Source of the DNA: SOIV01 sp964435925
GTDB taxonomy: Bacteria > Acidobacteriota > Aminicenantia > Aminicenantales > Aminicenantaceae
DNA length: 64,000 bases
Direction: 5' to 3'
NCBI GenBank assembly: GCA_964435925.1
Contig: CAYTBG010000001.1
Span: 14,677-78,676, forward strand
The notes under the pieces are model-generated. The model did no database searches. It saw only the letters and a list, made by a program, of their open reading frames with translations, and was not told the DNA's origin. Of this stretch, positions 41,720-51,900 are shown one piece after another (the stretch's first letter is position 1; each line of letters opens with the position of its first letter). The position numbers were made by a program, and so were the translations under genes.

Positions 41720-42483
41720 AAAACATATGGGCTATCTGCAAGAAAGAAATAAAAACCTACTTCACCTCCCCTATTGCCTATGTGGCTATAACTGTGTTTC
41801 TGGTTCTGATAGGATTTTTCTTTTACAGTCTCATCTGGTGGTTTAATTCCCAATCTCTTCAAATGGCACAAAATCCATCTTATTATCAGCAACTCAACAT
41901 AAACCAGATGGTTTACTCTCCGCTCTTTCACAATATGAGCATTATCCTCCTCCTCATGGTACCTCTCCTCACCATGCACCTTTTCTCAGAAGAAAAGAGA
42001 AGACAGACTGATGAGTTGCTCTTCACCTCTCCTATTTCCGTTAACCAGATAATCCTTGGAAAATATTTTGCCTCTCTTTTTGTCCTGCTGGTGATGCTCT
42101 TTTTGACTGGAATCCTTTCCATTTTTGTTTTTGCTTACGGAAATCCAGAGCCTGCCCCCGTCCTGAACGGCTATCTCGGACTGTTCCTTATGGGAGCGGC
42201 TTTTATAGCTGTAGGAATTTTCTTCTCTTCTCTTACCGAAAACCAGATTGTCTCAGCAATTCTGACTTTCGGCGCTCTTCTTCTCTTCTGGATTCTGAAC
42301 TGGGCTTCTTACTCAGCAGGAGGGATATGGAAGAGTGTCCTCAATTATCTTTCCTTTTTTCAGCACTTTGACGACATGACACGAGGAATTCTGGATACAA
42401 CCGATCTCGTCTATTACCTCAGCTTCATCTTCCTCTGTCTTTTTCTAACTCACTCTGTCATTCAATCCAGAAGGTGGAGGTAA
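41716..42483 (+). CDS. ABC transporter permease (GldF-like)
   Basis: A 255-residue membrane protein with six predicted hydrophobic segments. It begins KKEIKTYFTSPIAYVA, typical of ABC-2 permeases of the GldF/NosY group. A central segment EEKRRQTDELLFTSPIS precedes the third membrane helix. It overlaps the ATPase gene by 4 bases and lies 3 bases before the GldG-like gene. Substrate unknown. Confidence 0.88.
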   Translation: MKNIWAICKKEIKTYFTSPIAYVAITVFLVLIGFFFYSLIWWFNSQSLQMAQNPSYYQQLNINQMVYSPLFHNMSIILLLMVPLLTMHLFSEEKRRQTDELLFTSPISVNQIILGKYFASLFVLLVMLFLTGILSIFVFAYGNPEPAPVLNGYLGLFLMGAAFIAVGIFFSSLTENQIVSAILTFGALLLFWILNWASYSAGGIWKSVLNYLSFFQHFDDMTRGILDTTDLVYYLSFIFLCLFLTHSVIQSRRWR

Positions 42484-42486
42484 AAA

Positions 42487-44043
42487 ATGGAAAAAATCAA
42501 ACAATACCTGAATTACATAGCCCTAGCCCTGATATTCCTTTCTCTGGTCTCCCTTAGAATCTGGCCTTATAAAAAAACAATCGCCCTCGTCTTAGGGCTC
42601 TGTGGAATAGCCGCCTTAGCAGCATACATCATCCTAAATCTTTCTGTTCTCAAACAAAGCTTTAAGCGAAAATCCTTCATCTATTCCGGCAACTTGATTT
42701 TTATTGTTGTCCTTGTCCTCGCTATTCTGGTTCTCATCAATTATTTCTTTTCCCACCACCACCACAGGTTCGACTTTACCGAAGCAAAACTTCACAGTCT
42801 CTCTGACCAATCCATAAAAGTCTTGGAAAATTTGAAAGACGAGGTTAGTGCCTTATGTTTCTTCCGTGAAGGAAACATCAGCCAGGCTAAAATGGAAAGC
42901 CTGTTGAAAATCTACAATTATCATTCCAAAAAAATAAAGTATGAATTTATCGATCCTGACAAAAATCCAGGCATGATCAAAAGATATGACGTAACACAAG
43001 ACGGAACAACCATCCTTGAGAGCGGAGATAAAGAAAGCCGCATAACTTCTTCAGATGAAGAGGATATCACCAACGCCATCATCAAAATCTCAAGGGAAAA
43101 GAAAAAAGTGCTCTATTTTCTCGAAGGCCACGGCGAGGCAAGCATCGAAGTAAGTGAGGAGAAAGGCTATACTTTAGCTAAAGAAGAGTTAGAAAAACTA
43201 GCTTACGAAGTAAAAAAGCTGACTCTAGCTCTCTCTGATACTTTTCCCCAGGATTGCTCTCTCCTCGTTATTCCCGGCGCTGAAAAGGACTTCTTTCCCA
43301 ACGAACTGGAGACAATCCGAAACTACATAAGCGAGGGAGGCAGGGTCTTTTTAATGGTCGATCCGGAGACTGCCCCAGGTCTTAAATCCTTCCTCACAGA
43401 ATACGGGATTCAACTCGAAGATGACCTGATCGTGGATACTGTATCTCGCCTCATGGGAGGAGATTATTTCATGCCCATGGTGAGTGAGTATGAATACCAC
43501 CAGATCACGAGCAAATTCCGGTATGCAACCTTCTTCCCTTTTGCCCGCTCGGTGAGTGTAGCTGAGGAAAAACCAGAGGGAATCTCGGTAGACATCCTGG
43601 CCAAAACAAGCCCCAACTCATGGTCGGAAAGACAGCTCAAAGAGACGCAGGTGGCTTTCAATAAAGACAAAGATAAAGAAGGACCCATCTCTATTGCAGC
43701 AGTTGTGACCGTTGAGCCGAAGGAAGAAACAAAGGAAGAAAAAGAGACAGAAGAAACCGAGAAGATAAAACAAGAAGGTCGCCTGGCAGTTTTCGGTGAT
43801 TCAGATTTCGCCACTAACCGCTATTTTAACTTCTCTGGCAACGGAAATTTCTTCCTGAATACAGTAAATTGGCTGACTGAAGAAGCAGATCTTATTTCCA
43901 TACAGCCCAAAACTTCCTCTCCCCGGACGATTCACATGACTGCTACCCAGGGAAGAATACTCTTCTTCGTCTCCCTCATTATTCTTCCTCTTATCGTTCT
44001 TGTCACAGGAATTTCAGTTTGGGTAAGGAGAAGGTCCCTATGA
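42487..44043 (+). CDS. GldG-like ABC-associated membrane protein
   Basis: A 518-residue protein. Three hydrophobic segments lie in residues 9–90; a large outer domain follows (about 105–480), beginning with LSDQSIKVLENLKDEV and containing the GldG-type block FLEGHGE. One membrane helix closes the protein (about 490–512). A charged, Glu/Lys-rich stretch (about 415–440) interrupts the domain. It is probably the periplasmic auxiliary subunit of the transporter. The stop overlaps the next ATG (ATGA). Confidence 0.82.
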   Translation: MEKIKQYLNYIALALIFLSLVSLRIWPYKKTIALVLGLCGIAALAAYIILNLSVLKQSFKRKSFIYSGNLIFIVVLVLAILVLINYFFSHHHHRFDFTEAKLHSLSDQSIKVLENLKDEVSALCFFREGNISQAKMESLLKIYNYHSKKIKYEFIDPDKNPGMIKRYDVTQDGTTILESGDKESRITSSDEEDITNAIIKISREKKKVLYFLEGHGEASIEVSEEKGYTLAKEELEKLAYEVKKLTLALSDTFPQDCSLLVIPGAEKDFFPNELETIRNYISEGGRVFLMVDPETAPGLKSFLTEYGIQLEDDLIVDTVSRLMGGDYFMPMVSEYEYHQITSKFRYATFFPFARSVSVAEEKPEGISVDILAKTSPNSWSERQLKETQVAFNKDKDKEGPISIAAVVTVEPKEETKEEKETEETEKIKQEGRLAVFGDSDFATNRYFNFSGNGNFFLNTVNWLTEEADLISIQPKTSSPRTIHMTATQGRILFFVSLIILPLIVLVTGISVWVRRRSL

Positions 44044-45434
44044 AATTCAAAACTACGATCATTCTCTTTGCGGTTTTCATCGTTCTTCTGGCTTTTGTCT
44101 TATTCTTCGAATACAAAGGCATGGGTGAAAAGGATGAAGAGGAGAAACTCCTCGCCCTTTCTTCATACGATGTTGAGAAGATAACTTTTAAAAGAGAAGA
44201 TGAATCCATCTCCTTCCAGAAAGACGAAGAAGGAGAATGGCTCATCACAGAACCCCTTGAAGCAAAAGCGGATAAGTACGAAGTCGACCGCCTTGCTGAT
44301 GACTTCTCAGACCTCAGAATAGAGAGAGTTGTGGAGGAAGTGCCAGAGGAGATTGAAAAATATGGAATTCCTCAAAAGGAGATAAGTCTCTGGTTTAAAG
44401 ACAAAGATAAGCCAATAAAAATCCTCATCGGCATGGAAAACCCCCTGGGCAACACTTTTTTTGCCAAAAGGGAGGACGAAACAAAAGTTGTCCTCATCCC
44501 CAGCAGTCTTAAAAGTCTGATGGAGAAAAGTCTCTTTGATTTTCGCGAGAAAAACATCTTTAAGTTTGAGACAGATGATGTAAAAAGTGTAAAACTCCGT
44601 GCAAAAAAAACTCGATGGGAAGCCTCGAAAAAAGGAGAGGAATGGTTTTTTAAAAATCCTGTCAATGCTCTTGCCAAATCAAGCAAAATCGATGATATTC
44701 TTTCCTCTCTATCTAGCCTAGAAGCAAAAGAGTTTGTCTCAGAAGAAAAGAAAAAGGACGATATAAAAAAGTACGATCTTAACCGCCCAGAATACGAAAT
44801 CACTCTGGGTATGCCTCTTGAAAACCAGGAAGTGACATTTTCCCTCCATAAAGAAGAGGATAAACTTTATGCCACCACTTCCCTCTCCACCAAAATTGTC
44901 GAAGCAGAAGATTCCCTCCTCTCCGATTTAGAAAAGGAGGCAGAGGAATTAAGAGAAAAAAAAGTTGCCAGTTTCTACAGTTGGGAAGCAAACCGCCTTC
45001 ATCTGAAGATAGGAGAGATAGATTGGGAGCTTGTAAAAGATGAGGAGGATAACTGGCACTTCGAATCTCCTATTAAAGAAGAAGCAAATAAAAGCAAAAT
45101 TGAAACATTTATCCGCAAAATAGAAAGCCTTGAAGCCATAGAATTTATTGATCCTCCTTTGAGCTTGAAAGATTATGGCCTTGACAATCCTCAAGCTGAA
45201 ATCAAAATCTGGGTGGAAGAGGATGAAGAAAAGGTTAAGGACATCATAGTGCTTATCGGTACTGAAGACAAAGAATCAAAAAATGTCGCAGTGAAAAACG
45301 CCCGATTCGACTATCTTTTCCGGTTGGATTCAGTCTTTCTTGAAGAATTCCCCCAAGACATCAAAAATTGGAAACTAGAGAAAGAAGAGGAACAAGGGAA
45401 AGAAGAAGAGAAAGAAAAAGAGCTAAAAGAATAA
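44040..45434 (+). CDS. DUF4340 domain protein
   Basis: A protein of about 464 residues with one N-terminal membrane anchor (TTIILFAVFIVLLAFVLFF) and two repeated DUF4340-type units (about 40–250 and 290–430); each has a WLITEPLEAKADKYEVD- or WHFESPIKEEANKSKIE-type block. The C-terminal tail is Glu/Lys-rich (EEEQGKEEEKEKE). ATG 44040 is chosen: GGAGAAGG lies before it and it overlaps the upstream stop by 4 bases. Such proteins commonly close Gld-type ABC operons; the function is unknown. Confidence 0.82.
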   Translation: MKFKTTIILFAVFIVLLAFVLFFEYKGMGEKDEEEKLLALSSYDVEKITFKREDESISFQKDEEGEWLITEPLEAKADKYEVDRLADDFSDLRIERVVEEVPEEIEKYGIPQKEISLWFKDKDKPIKILIGMENPLGNTFFAKREDETKVVLIPSSLKSLMEKSLFDFREKNIFKFETDDVKSVKLRAKKTRWEASKKGEEWFFKNPVNALAKSSKIDDILSSLSSLEAKEFVSEEKKKDDIKKYDLNRPEYEITLGMPLENQEVTFSLHKEEDKLYATTSLSTKIVEAEDSLLSDLEKEAEELREKKVASFYSWEANRLHLKIGEIDWELVKDEEDNWHFESPIKEEANKSKIETFIRKIESLEAIEFIDPPLSLKDYGLDNPQAEIKIWVEEDEEKVKDIIVLIGTEDKESKNVAVKNARFDYLFRLDSVFLEEFPQDIKNWKLEKEEEQGKEEEKEKELKE

Positions 45435-45438
45435 AAAG

Positions 45439-45459
45439 AAAGACCATAAAGGTCTTTTT
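45439..45459 (+). terminator. Rho-independent terminator after the ABC operon
   Basis: AAAGACC and GGTCTTT form a perfect 7-bp stem around a 5-base loop, and TT follows. It starts 4 bases after the DUF4340 gene stop. Confidence 0.75.
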
Positions 45460-45660
45460 GATCTGATGGCTTCAACTCTTTAAGTCATAAATTCTCTTTT
45501 TTCCCAGATAGGAAAAAAATCCCTTTATTTTCTTCATAACAATCATCCATGGAGAAGACACAATCCATCGCTACACCACAACTCGTACCTAGAGAGAGTT
45601 TAGGCAATGAGTAAACCGGAAATTTTCACGTTGCTAAGATCCGGAAGTTTTTACTTTGCC

Positions 45661-45712
45661 TTGACAATTTCGATATTTTTACTTGACATATAATTTTCTT
45701 CTGTGTTATTAA
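45661..45712 (+). promoter_or_regulatory. Promoter region with two TTGACA boxes
   Basis: TTGACA occurs at 45661 and 45683. The second is followed after 17–18 bases by TTATTA/TATTAA (about 45706–45712). It would drive the small ORF at 45742 and the giant gene at 45947. Confidence 0.5.
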
Positions 45713-45741
45713 TTTAGCACCTTTTGGGGAAAAGGAGGAAT

Positions 45742-45933
45742 ATGATCCCAAATCAGCAAAAATCGCAAATTATCATTAATAGAGAGCCTATTTCTCTAGA
45801 ATTCAAAGACGTTCTCTGTTTTCAAAGCAGCTCAAGGGCTTTTTCTTCTTTCCTCCAAAATATCTTAATGCCCCTGGAAGTGTTTCGCTGTCCCAGGGGA
45901 ATTAATAACTATATGCCAAAAATGGATACTTAA
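45742..45933 (+). CDS. Small ORF, 63 residues, unknown
   Basis: A 63-codon frame starts at ATG 45742, 3 bases after a strong AAAGGAGG, in the promoter-proximal space before the giant gene. The product (about MIPNQQKSQIIINREP at its start) has no hydrophobic segment and no domain I recognise. The spacing of ribosome site to start is short. It ends 13 bases before the next ATG. It could be a genuine small protein, a leader peptide, or chance. Confidence 0.35.
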   Translation: MIPNQQKSQIIINREPISLEFKDVLCFQSSSRAFSSFLQNILMPLEVFRCPRGINNYMPKMDT

Positions 45934-45946
45934 TAAGGGGAGAATC

Positions 45947-48900
45947 ATGTCAATACGTCGTTTATCTTTCTTTTTATTGGTTGCTGTCTCATTTTTATTA
46001 GCAACCGGTATGCCAACAACATCATCTTCAAATGGCGACCCAACTCAAAGTTATGGATTAATCGTCGGACGAAATGTGAACATGGTTTCAGGCACACAAG
46101 CGCCTCACGGCGATCCATACCTTCAACGCCAGAATGAGCCTTCGGTTGCTGTCTCCACTCGAAATCCGATGCATCTCCTCGCCGGTGCAAACGACTACCG
46201 CACGATCGATGTGCCTTATCAGGATGTTCTACCTGGGATGGAAGAAAACTTAGCGCAAATACGCGATGCCTGGGTGGGTGTATTCAAATCGTTCAACGGG
46301 GGTGAATCCTGGATAAGCACTCTTCTTCCAGGATATCCACAGGACACTTCTCCTGAAGGAACATCGTCACCTCTATACGGATACGATTTCGCCTGTGATC
46401 CGACCGTTCGCGCAGGAGCCAACGGCCTTTTCTATTACAGTGGTATCGCTGCCGATAGAGCAGAGCGAGGAGCTGGAGTTGTCTTTGTTGCTCGATATAT
46501 CGATAACAATAACAGTGAATTCCTGGATACAATAGAATACGTCGATACAAATATCCCCGATCAAGGAAACTCGGGACAATTCATAGATATGCCGTATATA
46601 GCCGTTGATGTACCAAGAGACAGTGGCACGGTTACAATTAAAGGACAAGAAATTCCTGTAAGCAATGTTTATATCGCTTACAGCCTCTTTCCTGGGCATT
46701 CGAAAAAAAACGTTCGTAGTAAAATACTTTTTGCTAGGTCAACCGATTGTGGTACCACCTGGAGCAAGCCCATCAAATTGAGCGAAAGCCAGCATATCCT
46801 TCAACGACCGACAATCGCCATTGATCCGAGTGATCCCACAGGCAACACAATTTATGTCGCCTTCCGGCGGTTTGCTAAGGCGAATAAAAAAGGGAAGATA
46901 AATCAGCCCCATGCAATCATTATCCTCAAATCCACTGATAGAGGCCGAAAATTCACTAAAGCCATTGAGGTTACTTCTTTCTATCCCTTCGATCAGGGAT
47001 CATCCAACTTTTCCTTCCGCACAAACGCCTATCCATCTTTAACCGTTGACGGCAATGGAATTGTCTATTTAGCCTGGGCACAAAGGATGAATGGACCAGA
47101 AGGATTTGCACGGCTTGTTATCGCAGCTTCTGAGGATGGATTAGACTGGCCTACAGGGCAAATGAAATATGTCGAGCTTGACCATGCAGAAGAAGAGGTT
47201 AAAGGTCATCAGTTTATGCCCTCTTTAACCTACGCAGGTGGCAAGTTGATGCTGGCCTGGTATGACCAGCGTCATGATATTGCTCAGGATTATATTGGAG
47301 ATCAAGCTTTTACTCCTTACATTGAAGACTCTCTTTGTCGCCATACGATCGACGTTCGCGTCGCTTATGGCACGCTAGGTCTGTATCCCTCATTTAGCCC
47401 CTCGAGACAGGTTTCTCGATACCTCTATACATTGTATGTAGACGAATACGGCAACCCAATTGAAGATGGGGAAGGCAATTGGATAATCGACCAAGCTGAG
47501 TTTAATCCAATCAATTTCCCACTCTTCCAGCAGGGCACAACACCTTTCAGTGGTGACTGGATGGATGCTGCACCCTCTCCCTGGATTTTGCCTTCATCGA
47601 ACGGACAATGGTCCTTTAATACAAGCCCGCTTCAGCCAACAACATCTCTAATGGTCTGGACTGATAACCGGGATGTGAATCCTCCTGGGGGTTTCTGGTG
47701 GGGAAATTGGCAAAATTATCCGGAGTGGCCCCTATACAACGCACCAAATTCTGACGAAACTCCTCCGCGAGAACCTTGTTCGAATGATCTCAATACAGGA
47801 ATGCGCAACCAGAATATCTATACTGCCAACATCAGCGATGGATTAATCGTCGGCTCACCCCAGAACACAAAGCAACTCGGCGTCCCATTCATTCAGCGTA
47901 CGTTTGTCGTGTACGCAAATAACACAACTGCAGAGGAAAGATATTTTCAATTCAGGATCAATGAGCTTGGATCCGCAACTGCTTCTTTCGAACAAGAACT
48001 ATATTCAAATGATCATAAGTTGAATGTGACGATTGCACCCTTATCATCCGCTTCTGTTACGGTCTTCGTTGATCCATATACTGGGGAAAATTCTACTGCC
48101 ATCAGGATCGATGTTGTCGAAATGGATGTGTCAGGACCTTCTCCAGTTCCCGTTCCAGGTGGTCTTTATGGCTATGTTTTATTAAATCCTGATCCCACAA
48201 ATCCTGGTGTAATCGATTATTCTGACCCCAATAATCCCGAATATTTAGGTGATGAATACCATAATCCCCGGGTTTGGGGTCCTCGCGTTTGGGGTTATGA
48301 CCTTGGAAATGCAAGCGAGCTCAACCCTCGCGTCCAAGGACCCCGCGTTCAGGGTTTTTCCCCTATCAACACAGGTTTTATCAACCCGCGCGTCCAGGGC
48401 GAAGATCCTCTCAACCCACGTGTCCAAGGTCCTCGAGTCTGGGGTCCCCGCGTCCAAGGCCCCCGCGTGCAAGGTATCAACATCCTAAACCAGGGTATTA
48501 TTAATCCCCGTGTACAAGGCCCCCGCGTTCAGGGCACAGCTCTAACTGACGTCACCTATCCTATAGTGAATGACGGCAACACCACCTCAGCTTACAGTAT
48601 CAATGTCCGCTCACTTTTCGCCAAAGATTTTGATGAAGGAAAATTAATAGCCCAGCTTCTCATCTATAAGGTCCACACTTCCCCTGTTTCTGATGGTTGT
48701 GAGCTGAAACAGGTACACTATGATAAACTCGTCGCTAACATATACAATCCCCGCGTCCAAGGCCCCCGCGTTCAGGGTAGCGCCCCAACAAGCAGAGCAA
48801 CAAGCCAGAGTGTTGGGGATTGGCAAATCCCAGAGCCTACGATCTACCTAGAGCCGAATCAAATAGGCTATGTCACCGTGCGCGTATGGGATGATGATAC

Positions 48901-51900
48901 GACTGATAGCATTGTTTTTAGCCCTAACAATGTCACAATCGATATGCCTGCGCAGGCGCCTGATACAGGAGAAACTGAACCAAAAATAGGATACCCCCCT
49001 GGACATGGACCTGGAGAATGGCCAGATCCTGCTCCTAAGATATGGCGTTCGCCTGAATCGATGTCATTTACAGCTCAAGAGGGAGGAGCGAATCCCGCTC
49101 CTCAGACCTTCCAAGTAATGAATATAGAAGAAGTAACAACCTTGGAGTATGCTGTAACAAAGGATGTTCCCTGGTTAACTGTTTCCCCCAGCGGTGGACC
49201 TTTATCTTATAACGAATCATATCCTCACACTGTCTCAGTCAATATCACTAGCCTTTCAGCCGGAACCTATACGGGTAATATCGCCATCTATAATCCGACT
49301 TACGAGGCATCCAACAATCCTCAGTTTGTGCGCGTGAAATTATATGTGATTTCATCAACTACGACAGCATCTCAAGTCAAGTTGTCAGGACCGACCTGGG
49401 TACAGGCAGGGGAAATCTCTAAGGCCTATACTTTGGTCAGTTTGGATAGTGACGGAAATCCTGCCAAAGTCTCAGGAAGCATAGTATTTAACCTTAATTC
49501 TACTTCTTTAGAAGCTAAATTCTACTCTAATTCTGGAGAACCCAGCGAGACTACTCACGTGGAAATCATCTCTGGTTCAAGCAGTCCGATGTTTTATTAC
49601 AAAGATACGCAAGTAGGTGACCACGAAATCACAGCAGCCTATGCTTCAGGACCTGATGATTTAGATTCTGCCAGCCATCCGATTTCGGTCATTATAGGCG
49701 CTGCCGAGTATCTCAAGGTAACAGGAAACAGCACTGTGAATGCCGGTGAATCAAAAGAGTTAACCATAGCTGCCTATGACAAATACGACAATGTAGCTAT
49801 TGGATACAGTGGGCCGAAATTTCTAACGTTCTCAGGACCAGGTGATGCCCCTGATGGGACAGTGCCCACTGTAGAAGGCGCAGATATCGGCACAACCATT
49901 ATAGTTAATTTTACAGAAGGTGTGAGTGATACTGGGGCCGCAACTTTAATCGCCTATAATGCAGAGACAGCCTTGATTAACGTATCTGATGGGCTGATCG
50001 ACTCTCTTGCAGATCCGAGCTATGGCTTTGGTTTAACCGTAGATCCTGCTGGTTTCGATCCCAATGAGAGCTCAGTATCAAATGTATATCCATTTCCAGC
50101 AGTGGCAGGGGACACTGTTACCATAGAAATAACGAATTATGACGAATTCCAGAATCTAAGGACAGTCGGAGGAGATTCAGTATCTATTTCTATTATTGCA
50201 GGAAGTGCTAATCCACAAGTTTTAAGCAATATCATTTTTGATAACGGTATTTATTCAGCAACCTATATGCCGACCGTAAGCGGCATTGATGATATCGTTG
50301 GAGAAATAAATAGCTATCCCACAAAAAGGGATGCTGATGGTACGAGTGATGGGACATATAATCTGACAATCAATCCAGGAGATGCCAACTACCTCACGGT
50401 AACTGGCAATAGTACAGTGACAGCCGGAGGCTCGAAAGAACTCACTATTACTGCCTTTGATCAGTATCACAATGTGGCCATCGGATATACAGGCACTAAA
50501 GGATTAATCTTCTCAGGTCCTCATGATGCACCTGATGGGACTCCTCCTACAGTGGCAGGAATAGAGATTGGAGATACCACGACAATCAACTTCAATGATG
50601 GTGTCAGTGTTACAGGAACTGCAACCTTAGTTGTCTACAGGGCTGAAACTATTTCTATTGAGGTGGATGATGGAACAATCAATTCTTTTGCAAATGAGGC
50701 ATATGATTTTGATTTAACTGTTGAACCTGCTGCATTGCACCATTATAAAACGACCCGTGAGGACGCAGGTCCGGATCTTGTGCCCGCAGACGGCACCACA
50801 CCCATCAGTATTAAAATCTGGCCCCTTGATGAGTATGGAAACGACCGTGCGGGAAGTGCCAACGTCAGTCTTAGCTTTGTCAGCCTCTCAGGGCCGTCCA
50901 CAAGCTCAACCCTTGGCGGCACGACCACGGGTATTGACACCTCAACAGGCCCCGCACAGGTTGACGACATCACCTACACTGTAGCGCAACAGATCCGCAT
51001 CCACGCAGACGACAGCAGCATCTCAACGCCTGATCAAGAAGCTGTTGTGGTGCAGTATGTGGAGACCCTCGACACCATCGATCACTATGAAATCAGCCTG
51101 GGAACCACCAATCCTGCAGCTGGCCAGTCTTTTACGACAACTGTCACCGCCCAAGATGAAGCTAACAACGTAATAACTAGCATCGACGCTCTGCTTAATG
51201 GCTTAACCTATACTATAAGCGGCGCGGGGACTCCTCCGAGCGGGGATCATCCCGTATTCGCCAATTCAATCCCCTTCTCATCCGGCCAGGCAAGTTTTAC
51301 AACTACCCTTTACAATGCCGAGATCCTCGCTACAGGTACTTTCATCGTGAGTGACGATCAAGCTATTCCCAAGACAAACACCACCTCCCCTGAGTTAATT
51401 GTTAATCCTGCTCCTGCGAGTGGTGGAGAGAGCTCTATATCGTCAGTCTCACCTGATCCAGCAACGGCTGGAACCAGTGTCACAATAACAGTGACCGCAT
51501 ATGACCAGTACCAAAATGCTCTCATTTTAGGAGAGGATACGGTAGTCATAGAGGTCACAGAATCCAACCCGGCTACTCCAACAGTAAACTATATTGGTAA
51601 TGGAACCTATACTGCAAGTTACACGCCTACAGTAAGCGGCCCCGACGAGATTACTGGAACTATAAACGGTGCAGACATCGGACAAGATGCGGAAGGCACT
51701 AGTGATGGCATCTATAATCTAACAGTAAATCCAGGTGAGGCAAGCCAGGTAGCTCTTACTGGGCCCTCGTCGGTAGAGGCTGGGATTGTATCAGAGGCCT
51801 TCACATTAGAAAGTCAGGATAGCTTCGGAAATCCTTCTAATGTCACAGAGAATACAATATTCAATCTTACCTCCACTTCAGGTGGCACAGTACGGTTCTA

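Larger units (their letters stand above)
45435..45941. other. Gap upstream of the giant secreted protein gene
   Basis: After the terminator, the stretch holds a pair of near-repeats (CCGGAAATTTTCACGTTGC and CCGGAAGTTTTTACTTTGCC, near 45616 and 45642), two TTGACA boxes and a small ORF. No RNA gene is seen. Confidence 0.5.

Noticed and set aside
45947..47700. Naming the giant protein a sialidase
   Set aside because: The propeller pattern is present but catalytic Asp/Tyr/Arg sets were not recognised; only the fold is suggested.
48263..48778. PRV[Q/W]G DNA repeats as a CRISPR or intergenic repeat
   Set aside because: They lie in frame within one long coding region with mainly synonymous variation, so they are a protein repeat.
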